Below are positions 48,012-55,891 of a DNA stretch of 64,000 bases, piece after piece. Position numbers and translations under genes: made by a program. The notes under the pieces are model-generated. The model made no database searches and had not been told where the DNA came from. It was given only the letters and a program-made list of their open reading frames with translations. Source of the DNA: JBNAGF01 sp049801055. GTDB lineage: Bacteria; Pseudomonadota; Alphaproteobacteria; Rhodobacterales; Rhodobacteraceae. The stretch is from the NCBI RefSeq assembly GCF_049801055.1, contig NZ_JBNAGF010000002.1:434001-498000 (forward strand). The letters are read 5' to 3'. Position 1 is the stretch's first letter. Each line of letters begins with the position of its first letter.

Positions 48012-48305
48012 ATGATGACACGACAACTGATCCGCAAACTTGTTCTGGCTCTTTCTCTGGGAGGAGGTGTCGGGATGCTCTCGGCCTGTGACCCAAACGC
48101 CACCTACTCGGGCGGTGTCTACTATGATGCGATGCTTTGGAACGACTATTATTATGGCCATCCTCGGCCTCCGGCGGGACGGCCGCCCAAACCCGAGCAC
48201 CCGATAGAACGGCCACCGGCGCGGCCGACGCCTCCGATTGCAAGGCCACCTGTGGCACGTCCGCCCATTCACCGGCCGCCAGTCGCCCGGCCTATGCCGC
48301 GATGA
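48012..48305 (+). CDS. Small proline-rich lipoprotein
   Basis: A 97-residue protein with a lipoprotein signal (LSLGGGVGMLSAC, Cys26). The mature part starts with a Tyr-rich segment (YYDAMLWNDYYYG) and ends in about 45 residues of Arg-Pro-Pro repeats (RPPARP, RPPVARPPIHRPP). Such basic Pro-rich tails may reach through or bind the peptidoglycan. It is probably cotranscribed with the upstream secreted-protein gene. Function unknown. Confidence 0.7.
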   Translation: MMTRQLIRKLVLALSLGGGVGMLSACDPNATYSGGVYYDAMLWNDYYYGHPRPPAGRPPKPEHPIERPPARPTPPIARPPVARPPIHRPPVARPMPR

Positions 48306-48363
48306 ATATCAGTGCGGCCCGGATCTGTGAGTTCTACCGTGCCGGTGCACCGATAGGTTGGGA

Positions 48364-48975
48364 ATGAAGGCGCATTTCACACGCCGCCTTGTTGCCGGGC
48401 TGATCGTTGTCATTCCTATCGGAGCGGTTCTGTTTGCGGTCTACAGCCTGCTGGAGCTGTTGGAATGGCTTGGCCAGCCGCTGTTCGGACTGATCGGAAC
48501 CGGAACCTGGGTGGATGCATTTGCCGAGCAGATCCTGATCATTCTGTCCGGGGTCTTTGTGATTTACCTGCTGGGCTATCTTGCGGACCGCCCGATGTTC
48601 CGTAAGCGAGTAGAAAGCCTTGACCGTTTTCTCGTGTCGATGATTCCGGGCTATTCGATGATCAAGGCGATCATCGGCGGGGTGGTGAAAGAAGAGAGCC
48701 TTGTCGAGGAACTGCGCCCGGTTCTGGTTCAGGTGCAGGACGGAGACCGTATCGGTTTCGAGATCGAGCGCTCCGGATCGGGTCAAGTTGTCATCTATCT
48801 GCCGAACACGCCCACCGCCGTCAGCGGTATCACGCTGGGTGTTGAACAGTCGCGGGTCACCCGGCTCGACATTCCGCCCCACAGGGTTCTGGAAATGCTC
48901 AGCTTTTACGGCGCCGGTCTGGTCGGAGAGCTGGAAGGTAGTCAAAAGAACGGCTCCGAGGAAAAGGGCCGTTAA
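48364..48975 (+). CDS. DUF502 domain-containing membrane protein
   Basis: A 203-residue inner-membrane protein with two N-terminal helices (LVAGLIVVIPIGAVLFAVY and QILIILSGVFVIYLLGYL) and a cytoplasmic domain with PGYSMIKAIIGG and VYLPNTPTA-like IYLPNTPTAVSG, the DUF502 hallmarks. The ATG at 48364 is used with AGGTTGGGA upstream. Its stop shares TTAA with the stop of the convergent hydrolase gene. Function unknown. Confidence 0.88.
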   Translation: MKAHFTRRLVAGLIVVIPIGAVLFAVYSLLELLEWLGQPLFGLIGTGTWVDAFAEQILIILSGVFVIYLLGYLADRPMFRKRVESLDRFLVSMIPGYSMIKAIIGGVVKEESLVEELRPVLVQVQDGDRIGFEIERSGSGQVVIYLPNTPTAVSGITLGVEQSRVTRLDIPPHRVLEMLSFYGAGLVGELEGSQKNGSEEKGR

Positions 48976-50243
48976 CCCGGCTCTGACGGTTCCAACAGTT
49001 CGGTTTCGACCCGCGCGCCATGTTCCAGCGTCCGGTGCACCGGGCATTTGTCGGCAATCTCCAGCAGTTTTTTCGTCTGCTCGGTATCCAGTGGGCCGCC
49101 CAGCCGGATTCTTCTGGTGAACAGGTCCACCCGCCCGGTCCCGCCCTGATTTGCATCCTGCGCATGAACCTTGTCATGGCTGACATCCACTGAAACATCG
49201 GTCAGCGGCCAACCCTTGCGCCGGGCATACATGCGAATGGTCATTGATGTGCAGGCCCCGAGCCCGGCTGCAACGAAGCCGTACGGGGTCATTCCTCGGT
49301 TGGTTCCGCCGTAGGACAACGGCTCATCGGCGAGGGTGTGGTGATCCGGGCCGGATTGGACGTCCTGCAGGAACCCGTCAGCATTGACCTCGGTGACCCG
49401 GACGATGCCCTCGGGAGCGCCGGGCGGCGGGGCAGGTTGTTTCAGATCAAGGTAGCGCGAGACCCATGCGGAAATTACCTCGGCTGCGTATTCAGCATCT
49501 TCGGCCCGCGAGATCAGATGGTCGGCCTTGTCCAGCGTAACGAAACTGCGCGGATGTTTTGCCGCGAGAAAAATCTGTGCCGCATTGTCGATATCCACGG
49601 TGGCGTCCAGCGGGGCATGCATCACTAGCAGCGCCGCATCCAGGTGTTCGATGGCCTGCAACAGGTTGCCGGTCGCAATGTCCTCGACAAATTCTCGGCT
49701 GATCGTAAACGGGCGACCGCCAAGGCAAACCTCTGCGGCCCCTTCGGCCTCGATCCGAGGCAGTGCATCGGTGAAATGATGGGTCACATGGGATGGATCC
49801 GCCGGTGCGCCGAGGGTTGCAACAGCCCGAACAGATGGAATCTCGGCGCGTGCACGCAGAACCGCAGCACCACCCAGAGAGTGACCGATCAGCAATTGCG
49901 GAGCCATTCCTCGCGCGTCCAGATAACGAGCTGCCGCGACCAGATCCTGAACATTTGTCGAAAAAGACGTATTGGCAAACTCGCCTTCGGAATGACCCAG
50001 TCCGGTGAAATCGAAGCGAAGAACCGCGATACCCATCCCGGCCAGCCGCGAAGCAATCCGCCGTGCCGCGGGTATGTCCTTGGAGCAGGTAAAACAATGG
50101 GCAATCAGGGCGGTCGCAAGAACAGGGCCATCCGGCAAATCAATCCGTGCCGCGAGCTGGTTGCCGGCATGTCCGGCAAATGTGATGCGTTCGCTGGTCA
50201 CCGCACGGGGTCGGCTCTGAGGGGCGGGCTGTTTGGGTGTCAT
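48972..50243 (-). CDS. Bifunctional alpha/beta hydrolase - OsmC family protein
   Basis: A 423-residue fusion. Residues about 20-260 form a serine alpha/beta hydrolase with the nucleophile elbow IGHSLGGAAVL and an oxyanion region after CFTCSKD. Residues about 275-420 form an OsmC/Ohr domain, which reduces organic hydroperoxides, with both redox cysteines in LGACTSMTIRMYARRKG and KCPVHRTLEHG. The start at 50243 (MTPKQPAPQ) is preferred over the longer frame, whose extra residues come from the upstream 18-bp tandem repeat. Confidence 0.92.
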   Translation of the reverse strand: MTPKQPAPQSRPRAVTSERITFAGHAGNQLAARIDLPDGPVLATALIAHCFTCSKDIPAARRIASRLAGMGIAVLRFDFTGLGHSEGEFANTSFSTNVQDLVAAARYLDARGMAPQLLIGHSLGGAAVLRARAEIPSVRAVATLGAPADPSHVTHHFTDALPRIEAEGAAEVCLGGRPFTISREFVEDIATGNLLQAIEHLDAALLVMHAPLDATVDIDNAAQIFLAAKHPRSFVTLDKADHLISRAEDAEYAAEVISAWVSRYLDLKQPAPPPGAPEGIVRVTEVNADGFLQDVQSGPDHHTLADEPLSYGGTNRGMTPYGFVAAGLGACTSMTIRMYARRKGWPLTDVSVDVSHDKVHAQDANQGGTGRVDLFTRRIRLGGPLDTEQTKKLLEIADKCPVHRTLEHGARVETELLEPSEPG

Positions 50244-50320
50244 GCGGATCTCCTGATGCGGGATCCTAACAGGGTGGGGGCTTGGCCGTTCGGCAACAAG
50301 GCATGTGACAGGCCAATCAC

Positions 50321-50356
50321 GCAGTGGTGACAAGATCCGCAGTGGTGACAAGATCC
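50321..50356 (-). repeat. Perfect tandem duplication of 18 bp upstream of the hydrolase-OsmC gene
   Basis: GCAGTGGTGACAAGATCC occurs twice head-to-tail, 78-113 bp before the start codon. On the minus strand each copy contains TTGTCA, a reasonable -35 hexamer, so the duplication may add a promoter or operator copy. Confidence 0.6.
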
Positions 50357-50453
50357 GCGATCCTGGGTCATCAACCCGGTCGGGGCCAACATCGCAGCCA
50401 CTAACCCACGGTGAGAACATGACTCACCCGGCAGATGAGACGGCAAGAGCCAG

Positions 50454-51797
50454 TCAGTTCCGCCCCATCAGGGCCGCGTCGAACGGATACGTGGTCAGGT
50501 TCTCATAGCCGTCTTCGGTGATCAGAACCTGATCCTCCAGTTTGATCGAGAAGTCACCGCCCACTTCGCCGACACAGGCCTCGACACACAGCACCATGCC
50601 CGGTTCAAGCGCGTAGTCATACGCCCCTTCGACCGCCTTGTCGGGATAGGCCACCAGAGGCCATTCGTCACAAAGCCCGACGCCATGCATCAGGCAGCCG
50701 TATTTCTGCGCCTGAAACTTTTCGTCGAGAACATGGGACTTTGCTGTCAGTTCCGGAATGGTCACCCCGGGTTTCAGCATCTCCATGTTGGTCATGATGT
50801 GATCATGGGCATGCCGCATGGCATAGATCATGTCGGGCCGGGGCGGCTGATCGCCGATCCACCAGCTGCGCGAGATATCAATACATATGCCATAGGATCC
50901 GATCAGGTCGGTATCAAAGGAGATGATCTCGTTTTTCTGTGTCACACGCGGTCCGCATTCCTGAAACCACGGGTTTGTTCGGGGACCGCTGGCCAGCAGG
51001 CGGGTTTCGATCCATTCACCGCCGCGCCGGATGTTCTCGGCATGCAGCACCGCCCAAATATCATCCTCTGATGTTCTGCCGTCGCCAACGTTGCTGCGTG
51101 CGAAATCTTCCATTTCACGCACCGCCGTTTCGCAGGCGTGATGGGCGCAACGCATGGCCAGAATTTCATCCGGTCCCTTGATCGAGCGAGATTTCTCAGT
51201 GACCTCTTCGCCTTCCATGATCTCGAAACCTTGTGCCTCGAGTGCGCGCAGCCCGTGCATCATGATCTTGTCCACCGCCAGCCGCATGTTGCCGGGGGCG
51301 TGTTCCTGCATCAAGGTCCGAACCTCGTTGGAGAACACGTCAGCGGCCACATCAACCTTGTCGCCACGATCGAAATAGAACAGGTCGGCGCCGGACCGTG
51401 TCTCGCGAACGAGGGGATTGAACGCGCTCAGGAATGGTGAGTTCTTGTAATCCCAGATCACCATGTATCCATCAGCGCAAAGCAGAACCGCGCGAAACGG
51501 ATTGTGGGTGTTCCAAAGCTGCATATTCGTCGAATCCGTGGCGTAACGGATGTTGAGCGGGTCAAACATCAGCAGGCCGCCATAACCCCGGTCCACGATA
51601 TGCCGTGTCAGTCGTTTCCAGCGGAACTCTCGCATTGCGTCGAGGTTCGGTAATGTCAGACCTGCTGCTTGCCACTCGGACAGGGCGAGTCGTGTCGGGC
51701 CTATCTCCATCCGATCATTGTCGTTGGGGCTGCCGTCGCCGAGGGTGTCTCCGCGGGTCGGGTCGATTTTGCGCTGGTCGCGGTAGTGGCGGTTCAT
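50454..51797 (-). CDS. dddP: Dimethylsulfoniopropionate lyase DddP
   Basis: Cleaves DMSP to dimethyl sulfide and acrylate. It is an M24 (pita-bread) family protein of 447 residues that has lost peptidase use. From the ATG at 51797 the residues fall on the published DddP numbering: metal ligands Asp295, Asp297, Asp307, His371, Glu406 and Glu421, and catalytic Asp377 in HGVGLCDEWP. That agreement also fixes the start codon. Other hallmarks are RYATDSTNMQLWNTHNP and SGPRTNPWFQECGPR. It is divergent from a DUF3445 gene 137 bp away. No dddR, dddA or acuIK genes are adjacent. Confidence 0.96.
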   Translation of the reverse strand: MNRHYRDQRKIDPTRGDTLGDGSPNDNDRMEIGPTRLALSEWQAAGLTLPNLDAMREFRWKRLTRHIVDRGYGGLLMFDPLNIRYATDSTNMQLWNTHNPFRAVLLCADGYMVIWDYKNSPFLSAFNPLVRETRSGADLFYFDRGDKVDVAADVFSNEVRTLMQEHAPGNMRLAVDKIMMHGLRALEAQGFEIMEGEEVTEKSRSIKGPDEILAMRCAHHACETAVREMEDFARSNVGDGRTSEDDIWAVLHAENIRRGGEWIETRLLASGPRTNPWFQECGPRVTQKNEIISFDTDLIGSYGICIDISRSWWIGDQPPRPDMIYAMRHAHDHIMTNMEMLKPGVTIPELTAKSHVLDEKFQAQKYGCLMHGVGLCDEWPLVAYPDKAVEGAYDYALEPGMVLCVEACVGEVGGDFSIKLEDQVLITEDGYENLTTYPFDAALMGRN

Positions 51798-51934
51798 GCT
51801 TCGCTCCCGTGGTTTGGCTTGTGGATTCAAGTCCATCGAACGCGGCTTTGCAGAGCCTGTCAGGTCCGGAAGCGACGATAGGTCATGTCGTTTTTGGCAG
51901 GCGAAGTGGCAGTGGACCTGCTAAGGCCGAGGAC

Positions 51935-52690
51935 ATGACCGAGATCCTTCAGTGCACTTTGCCCTATGACCCTTTCAGCCCGCGACCGTTACCGGGCATC
52001 CAGCCCTTGGATCCCGACGGCTGGGTTTTGCGTGACGAAGCCTTTGCCGGGCAAATGGCAAGGCGGGATGCCCTGATTGAGCAAAGCCGAAACGCTGTTA
52101 TCGCCATGAATGAGACTGCACGCGCGGCAGCCGAGGAGTTATTGGCTTCCGTTTTGGCTGTTGCCTATCCCGAGACCGGACAGGCTGACGTCGTTCAGCG
52201 ACCGGACGGCGTGGAGGTCGCGCTGGATCGCGTGGACCCCATAGCCACCTTGGGGCGTCTGGTTCAGGAGGATCTCTGTATCCTGCAAAAGATCGGTAAC
52301 GAACATGTCCTGACAGCCGGGTGCCTTTGCTTTCCTGCAAGCTGGGCACTGTCAGAGAAATTCATGCGCCCGCTGATTGGTATTCACGACCCTGTCGACA
52401 GCTATGACGCCAATGTTGCCACGCGGGTTCAGCGCCTGTTTGACGGGGTGCGGGCGGGCCGTCCCTTGTGGCGGTTCAACGCGCTTTGGTACGAGGATGC
52501 GGAATTGCACCAGCCCCGAACCGAAGCGGCCCGTCGGAACGTGCCCGACCGCAAAGAGGCAAACTATCTGCGCACGGAACGGCAGTGCATATTGCGTCTG
52601 CCCGAAACCGACGCGGTGGTGTTTTCCATTCATACATTCGTTCTGGATCGGAAAACCGTTGAACGGGCAGGGTGGTCGAAAACAAAATGA
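51935..52690 (+). CDS. DUF3445 protein, haem-dependent oxidative N-demethylase-like
   Basis: A 251-residue protein of the DUF3445 family, from the ATG at 51935 (MTEILQCTLPY) with CCGAGGAC upstream. Members act as haem-dependent oxidative N-demethylases, using a PAS-like fold, for example on dimethylamine. Conserved family segments are PFSPRPLPGIQPLD near the N-terminus, VQEDLCILQ, LTAGCLCFPASWALSEKF near residue 128 and LRTERQCILRLPETDAVVFSIHT in overlapping parts. The location opposite dddP suggests use of methylated osmolytes, an inference. A terminator overlaps its stop. Confidence 0.85.
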   Translation: MTEILQCTLPYDPFSPRPLPGIQPLDPDGWVLRDEAFAGQMARRDALIEQSRNAVIAMNETARAAAEELLASVLAVAYPETGQADVVQRPDGVEVALDRVDPIATLGRLVQEDLCILQKIGNEHVLTAGCLCFPASWALSEKFMRPLIGIHDPVDSYDANVATRVQRLFDGVRAGRPLWRFNALWYEDAELHQPRTEAARRNVPDRKEANYLRTERQCILRLPETDAVVFSIHTFVLDRKTVERAGWSKTK

Positions 52691-52716
52691 CCCCCGGCCT
52701 GTTCGGCCAGGGGTCA
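52688..52716 (+). terminator. Terminator hairpin at the end of the DUF3445 gene
   Basis: TGACCCCCGGCC pairs with GGCCAGGGGTCA (one mismatch, 5-base loop). The stem includes the stop codon. It is in a convergent gap and could work in both directions, although it lacks a long T run. Confidence 0.65.
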
Positions 52717-52768
52717 TCCAGATTATCAAGCAACGCTCAGCCCGAGAGGCAGATCTCGACCGCGTTTC

Positions 52769-53662
52769 TCAAAGCGGCAGGATTGTCGCGATGCTGGCGA
52801 GCGCGCCTGAGGCATTTGTTACGACCAGCAATCCAGTCAGGGATAGGATCTGAGTGTTCAGGCGGAAATCTTCACCGCGCACAAGGTTCACGGCAGCCAT
52901 CGGGATCGCGGCCGGGGCCGACAGGAAGGCCAGCATGCCAGTCATGCCCCATGTCGCAAGGCGACGGATATCGCTTTGTGCGGCTTCTTCCGGCGTGACC
53001 GCATCCGGATGATGCTCACGGAAGGCCAGCGCCAGGATTTCTTCGTCGCTCAGCGAAACCAGACCCTGCTCATGGCCATGGGGTGCGCGTCCGCGAACAG
53101 CTTCATAGTGCATTGCCAGCCCGGCCGCGGTTTCATCCACGGGCGCGAAGCGGTCATCGGCGCCGTCCAGAACTTGCTGACGGCCACGGACGCGGCGGGG
53201 AGAGACATTGGCGAATGCGCCAAGGAACTGCTCCAGCGTCAGAACCGTGTTCGGGTCGAGCCATTCGATGCTCTCGGTAGAGACCATGTCGACCATGCGA
53301 TACAGCATGACCACCAGAAGCAATTCTGTGATCTCGCGATCTTCGGCGCCTTCGGCCACCGGGCAGATGCTGATTGCAAGACGGTGGCGTGGGCTGTGAT
53401 GGGGGTTCAGACCTGCGGCGCGATCCATGCGACCGGCGCGTTCATTGGTCGTCGGTTGACCCGGAAGATCCTCCAGTTCCAGCTTAATCATATACTGGCT
53501 GCAGATGATCCGGGCTTCGTCGGCGCTAAGCGCGGTCTGGCGCTCGACCGGATGGCCGTAATCCTCAAGGGTTGCCGACGCGATGCGGCTGAAATGATCG
53601 AGCACGCTGTCCCGGTTACCCAGGTAGACCAGTCCACCGTGATACCTGCCTGTCTGTCCCAC
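52769..53662 (-). CDS. Conserved-looking hypothetical protein with two C-terminal membrane helices
   Basis: A 297-residue protein I cannot assign. The N-terminal 230 residues are soluble and acidic, with ISICPVAEGAEDREITELLLVVMLYRM and DMVSTESIEWLDPNTVLT in separate stretches; the tone resembles DUF4261-like domains, but this is weak. Residues about 240-258 (WGMTGMLAFLSAPAAIPMAA) and about 273-295 are hydrophobic and probably span the membrane. No signal peptide is seen. It is flanked by a terminator and a 290-bp intergenic region with a tandem repeat. Confidence 0.6.
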   Translation of the reverse strand: MGQTGRYHGGLVYLGNRDSVLDHFSRIASATLEDYGHPVERQTALSADEARIICSQYMIKLELEDLPGQPTTNERAGRMDRAAGLNPHHSPRHRLAISICPVAEGAEDREITELLLVVMLYRMVDMVSTESIEWLDPNTVLTLEQFLGAFANVSPRRVRGRQQVLDGADDRFAPVDETAAGLAMHYEAVRGRAPHGHEQGLVSLSDEEILALAFREHHPDAVTPEEAAQSDIRRLATWGMTGMLAFLSAPAAIPMAAVNLVRGEDFRLNTQILSLTGLLVVTNASGALASIATILPL

Positions 53663-53869
53663 AGTGAAAATCCTCCGTTGCGAGTGTTTGCAGGATCAAA
53701 CTAGCGATGGAAGTGGGAGAAAATTTGTCCCAAACCGAAAAACAACACGGCAGTAGGCGGGGTTTTGCGGACCGGCGGGAAAGCGCCGATGTTGAAAACA
53801 AAGGGAAAAATCAGAGATCGGGGCAGAACTGTGGCAACCTTGCGGCCTGCCTTGGACAGGTCTGGGTCA

Positions 53870-53901
53870 GGCCCGTGTTCGGCCCGTGTTCGGCCCGTGT
53901 T
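53870..53901. repeat. Tandem 11-bp repeat, three copies
   Basis: GGCCCGTGTTC is present at 53870 and 53881, with a third copy (10 of 11 bases) at 53892. It lies in the gap between the hypothetical membrane protein (starts at 53662) and the transglycosylase (ends at 53953). No gene is credible in this gap. Confidence 0.6.
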
Positions 53902-53952
53902 TTGCTGCGGCATCCAGCTGTCACGAGGGCCTTACCTGTTTCGGCGTGGCGC

Positions 53953-54768
53953 TCATTGGTCGATCCGGGCCGCCATGATGGCAATCGCCTTCTGGTAGAC
54001 TGTTGCGGCGTTCCATTCCTGAATCACGGCAAAGTTCGGCTCGCCCGGCTGATACCCCCGCCCGCGCTTCCACCCTTTTTTCTTAAGAAAGTTGGCGGTT
54101 GATGCCAGAGAATCCGTGATGTTGTAGAAGTCGACCTTGCCATCCCCGGTTGCATCAACCCCGTAGGTCAGCGCATTTCCGGGCAAGAACTGCGTATGTC
54201 CGAGTTCACCGTGTTTTGCGCCCAGTGTTTGCCCTGTAATGGCACGCTGGTCCACAAGCTTGAGCGCTCCGATTGCATGAGGAATGAAGAATTCAGAGCG
54301 TCGGCAGTCATAGGCCAGCGTAGTGATGGCAGAGACGACGCGGCTATCGCCCATGAAATTTCCAAACCCGGTTTCCATTCCGTGCAGGGCGATCAGGATG
54401 CCGGCCGGAACGCCGTACTGCTTTTCCAGTGCAGCATAAAATTGCGGGTTCTTGGCCTTGCGTTTGCGTCCCAGCGCCACGATCGTGTCTGCGCCCCGGA
54501 TCTGCATGAACTTGTCGAGCGTATAGCGAAAGCTTTTTTGGTTCCGGTCCGCCGCGATCGTTGAGGTTGCGTAGCGCGCGTCCGCCAAAGCCTGCAAACC
54601 ACGCTTTTTCACACCAGCCTTGCGAGCCTCATTGGCAAACTCGGCCTTCCACGTTTCAAACCCGGAACCGGTATTCCCGCACGTGGCCGCCTGAACCCCC
54701 GGTGCTGTCCATGCTAGAAAAGCTGCGATGAAAAGGGGACGGGTAAGGCGGAGGCGGGCAATGGGCAT
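53953..54768 (-). CDS. Lytic murein transglycosylase (MltB-like)
   Basis: Periplasmic enzyme that cleaves peptidoglycan to anhydro-muropeptides, 271 residues. A signal peptide (residues 1-28, ending VQAA) leads to a SLT-like domain. The catalytic Glu is in HGMETGFGNFMGD near residue 130. The MltB-type GELGHTQFLPGNALTYGVD with DATGDGKVDF follows, and the C-terminus has YQPGEPNFAVIQEWN. It has Ala rather than Cys at the lipobox position, so it is predicted soluble. Confidence 0.9.
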   Translation of the reverse strand: MPIARLRLTRPLFIAAFLAWTAPGVQAATCGNTGSGFETWKAEFANEARKAGVKKRGLQALADARYATSTIAADRNQKSFRYTLDKFMQIRGADTIVALGRKRKAKNPQFYAALEKQYGVPAGILIALHGMETGFGNFMGDSRVVSAITTLAYDCRRSEFFIPHAIGALKLVDQRAITGQTLGAKHGELGHTQFLPGNALTYGVDATGDGKVDFYNITDSLASTANFLKKKGWKRGRGYQPGEPNFAVIQEWNAATVYQKAIAIMAARIDQ

Positions 54769-54868
54769 GGCTGGTTCCCGTAAAAGGAGAAACGAAATAC
54801 CGGAATCCTACCGCCCCCGCGACAAAAGACAAAGCAATTTCGCGGGAACGGACAGTTGGCTTCTCAAC

Positions 54869-55708
54869 TCAGGGGAGGGTTGGCGATGTCAGGAACATTG
54901 CCTTGAGTGCAACGCCGGGTTCGACACCGGGCAGGGTGGCGGCAAAGATCCGTTCGACTTCGCCGCTCTGGAACAGTTCGGCCAGAATCGTATCCACCAT
55001 CAGGCGAAAATCGCTGTCGCCACGGGCCAGAGCCAGCCCCTGTTTCTCGACCGTCAGGATCTCGGGTGACAGGACGTAGCCGCTTGCCATGTCTCGGGTG
55101 ACGAATTCATGCAGCAGGATGGATTGATCGGCAAAATACGCATCAATTTCCCGGTTTCGCAGTGCATCAAAACCAGCCTTGTGACTGGTAAACCGTTCTG
55201 TGCGTGCCTCGATCCCCGCCGCTTCGAGCGAATTGGTCAGCGCTGTCTCGGTCGTGGTGTCGGATCTTACTCCTACGGTCCTGCCTGCCAGATCGGCAAA
55301 ACCGCTGGCGCCGCCCTGTGGCAGCAAGACGCCGGTGCCATCAACATATGTCGGAACCGAGAAGTCCACCGTGTCCCGGCGGCTCAGTGTGATCGTCGCC
55401 GCGCCACACAGTATATCGACCTCGCCTGCCGCGACCTTGTCGAAACGGTTCTGGGTGTCGACCTCGACAAAGTTCACGTTGAGTTCGGTCATTTTGAGCC
55501 TGTTGGCGATACCCTGTGCCACAGCCGCGCAAAGATTGGGTGCGTACCCTGCTGGATGCCCCTCGTCATTTACAAAGGACAGGGGGGCCGCATCGCTGCG
55601 AAAACCGATGTTGAGCGCCTTGTTCTGCTCAATGCGTTCGAGTGTCTGGGCGCTTGCAATCGACGCAAGCAAAGTGACCGCAATTGCGGCGGGGGCAAGA
55701 AGGCGCAT
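54869..55708 (-). CDS. Transporter substrate-binding protein (family 3, amino-acid type)
   Basis: Periplasmic solute-binding protein of 279 residues from the ATG at 55708 (MRLLAPAAIAV), with a signal peptide ending SIASAQ. It has the type II fold: LNIGFRSDAAPLSFVNDEGHPAGYAPNLC at the N-terminal lobe in parts, the hinge region VDILCGAATITLSRRDTVDFSVPTY, and FADLAGRTVGVRSDTTTE. The ligand is probably an amino acid or related small molecule. No ABC permease or ATPase is adjacent, so it may be an orphan receptor or serve a distant transporter. Confidence 0.87.
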   Translation of the reverse strand: MRLLAPAAIAVTLLASIASAQTLERIEQNKALNIGFRSDAAPLSFVNDEGHPAGYAPNLCAAVAQGIANRLKMTELNVNFVEVDTQNRFDKVAAGEVDILCGAATITLSRRDTVDFSVPTYVDGTGVLLPQGGASGFADLAGRTVGVRSDTTTETALTNSLEAAGIEARTERFTSHKAGFDALRNREIDAYFADQSILLHEFVTRDMASGYVLSPEILTVEKQGLALARGDSDFRLMVDTILAELFQSGEVERIFAATLPGVEPGVALKAMFLTSPTLP

Positions 55709-55840
55709 GAATTGGATCCTGTTTCCTGAATTGACAGAAGCCACGTTACAGTCATGCGCTCTGGCGTCCATGAAAAAAGGCGCGTTGCTCATCGTCGGCA
55801 AGGTCGCGGCAGTTGGCTTTGGATCAGCGCAATCCTGAAA

Positions 55841-55870
55841 AGCAAAGAGGCGCCCCGAAAGGCGCCTCCT
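55841..55870 (-). terminator. Rho-independent terminator of glnA
   Basis: GAGGCGCC / GGCGCCTC with a 6-base loop. On the minus strand it is followed by TTTGCTTTTC, 22 bp beyond the glnA stop. Confidence 0.85.
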
Positions 55871-55891
55871 GATCTGTCCTGCCGAAACGGA

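Noticed and set aside
53707..54102. Plus-strand frame of 131 codons over the 11-bp repeats
   Set aside because: It overlaps the transglycosylase 3' end on the opposite strand and lacks any domain or start signal.
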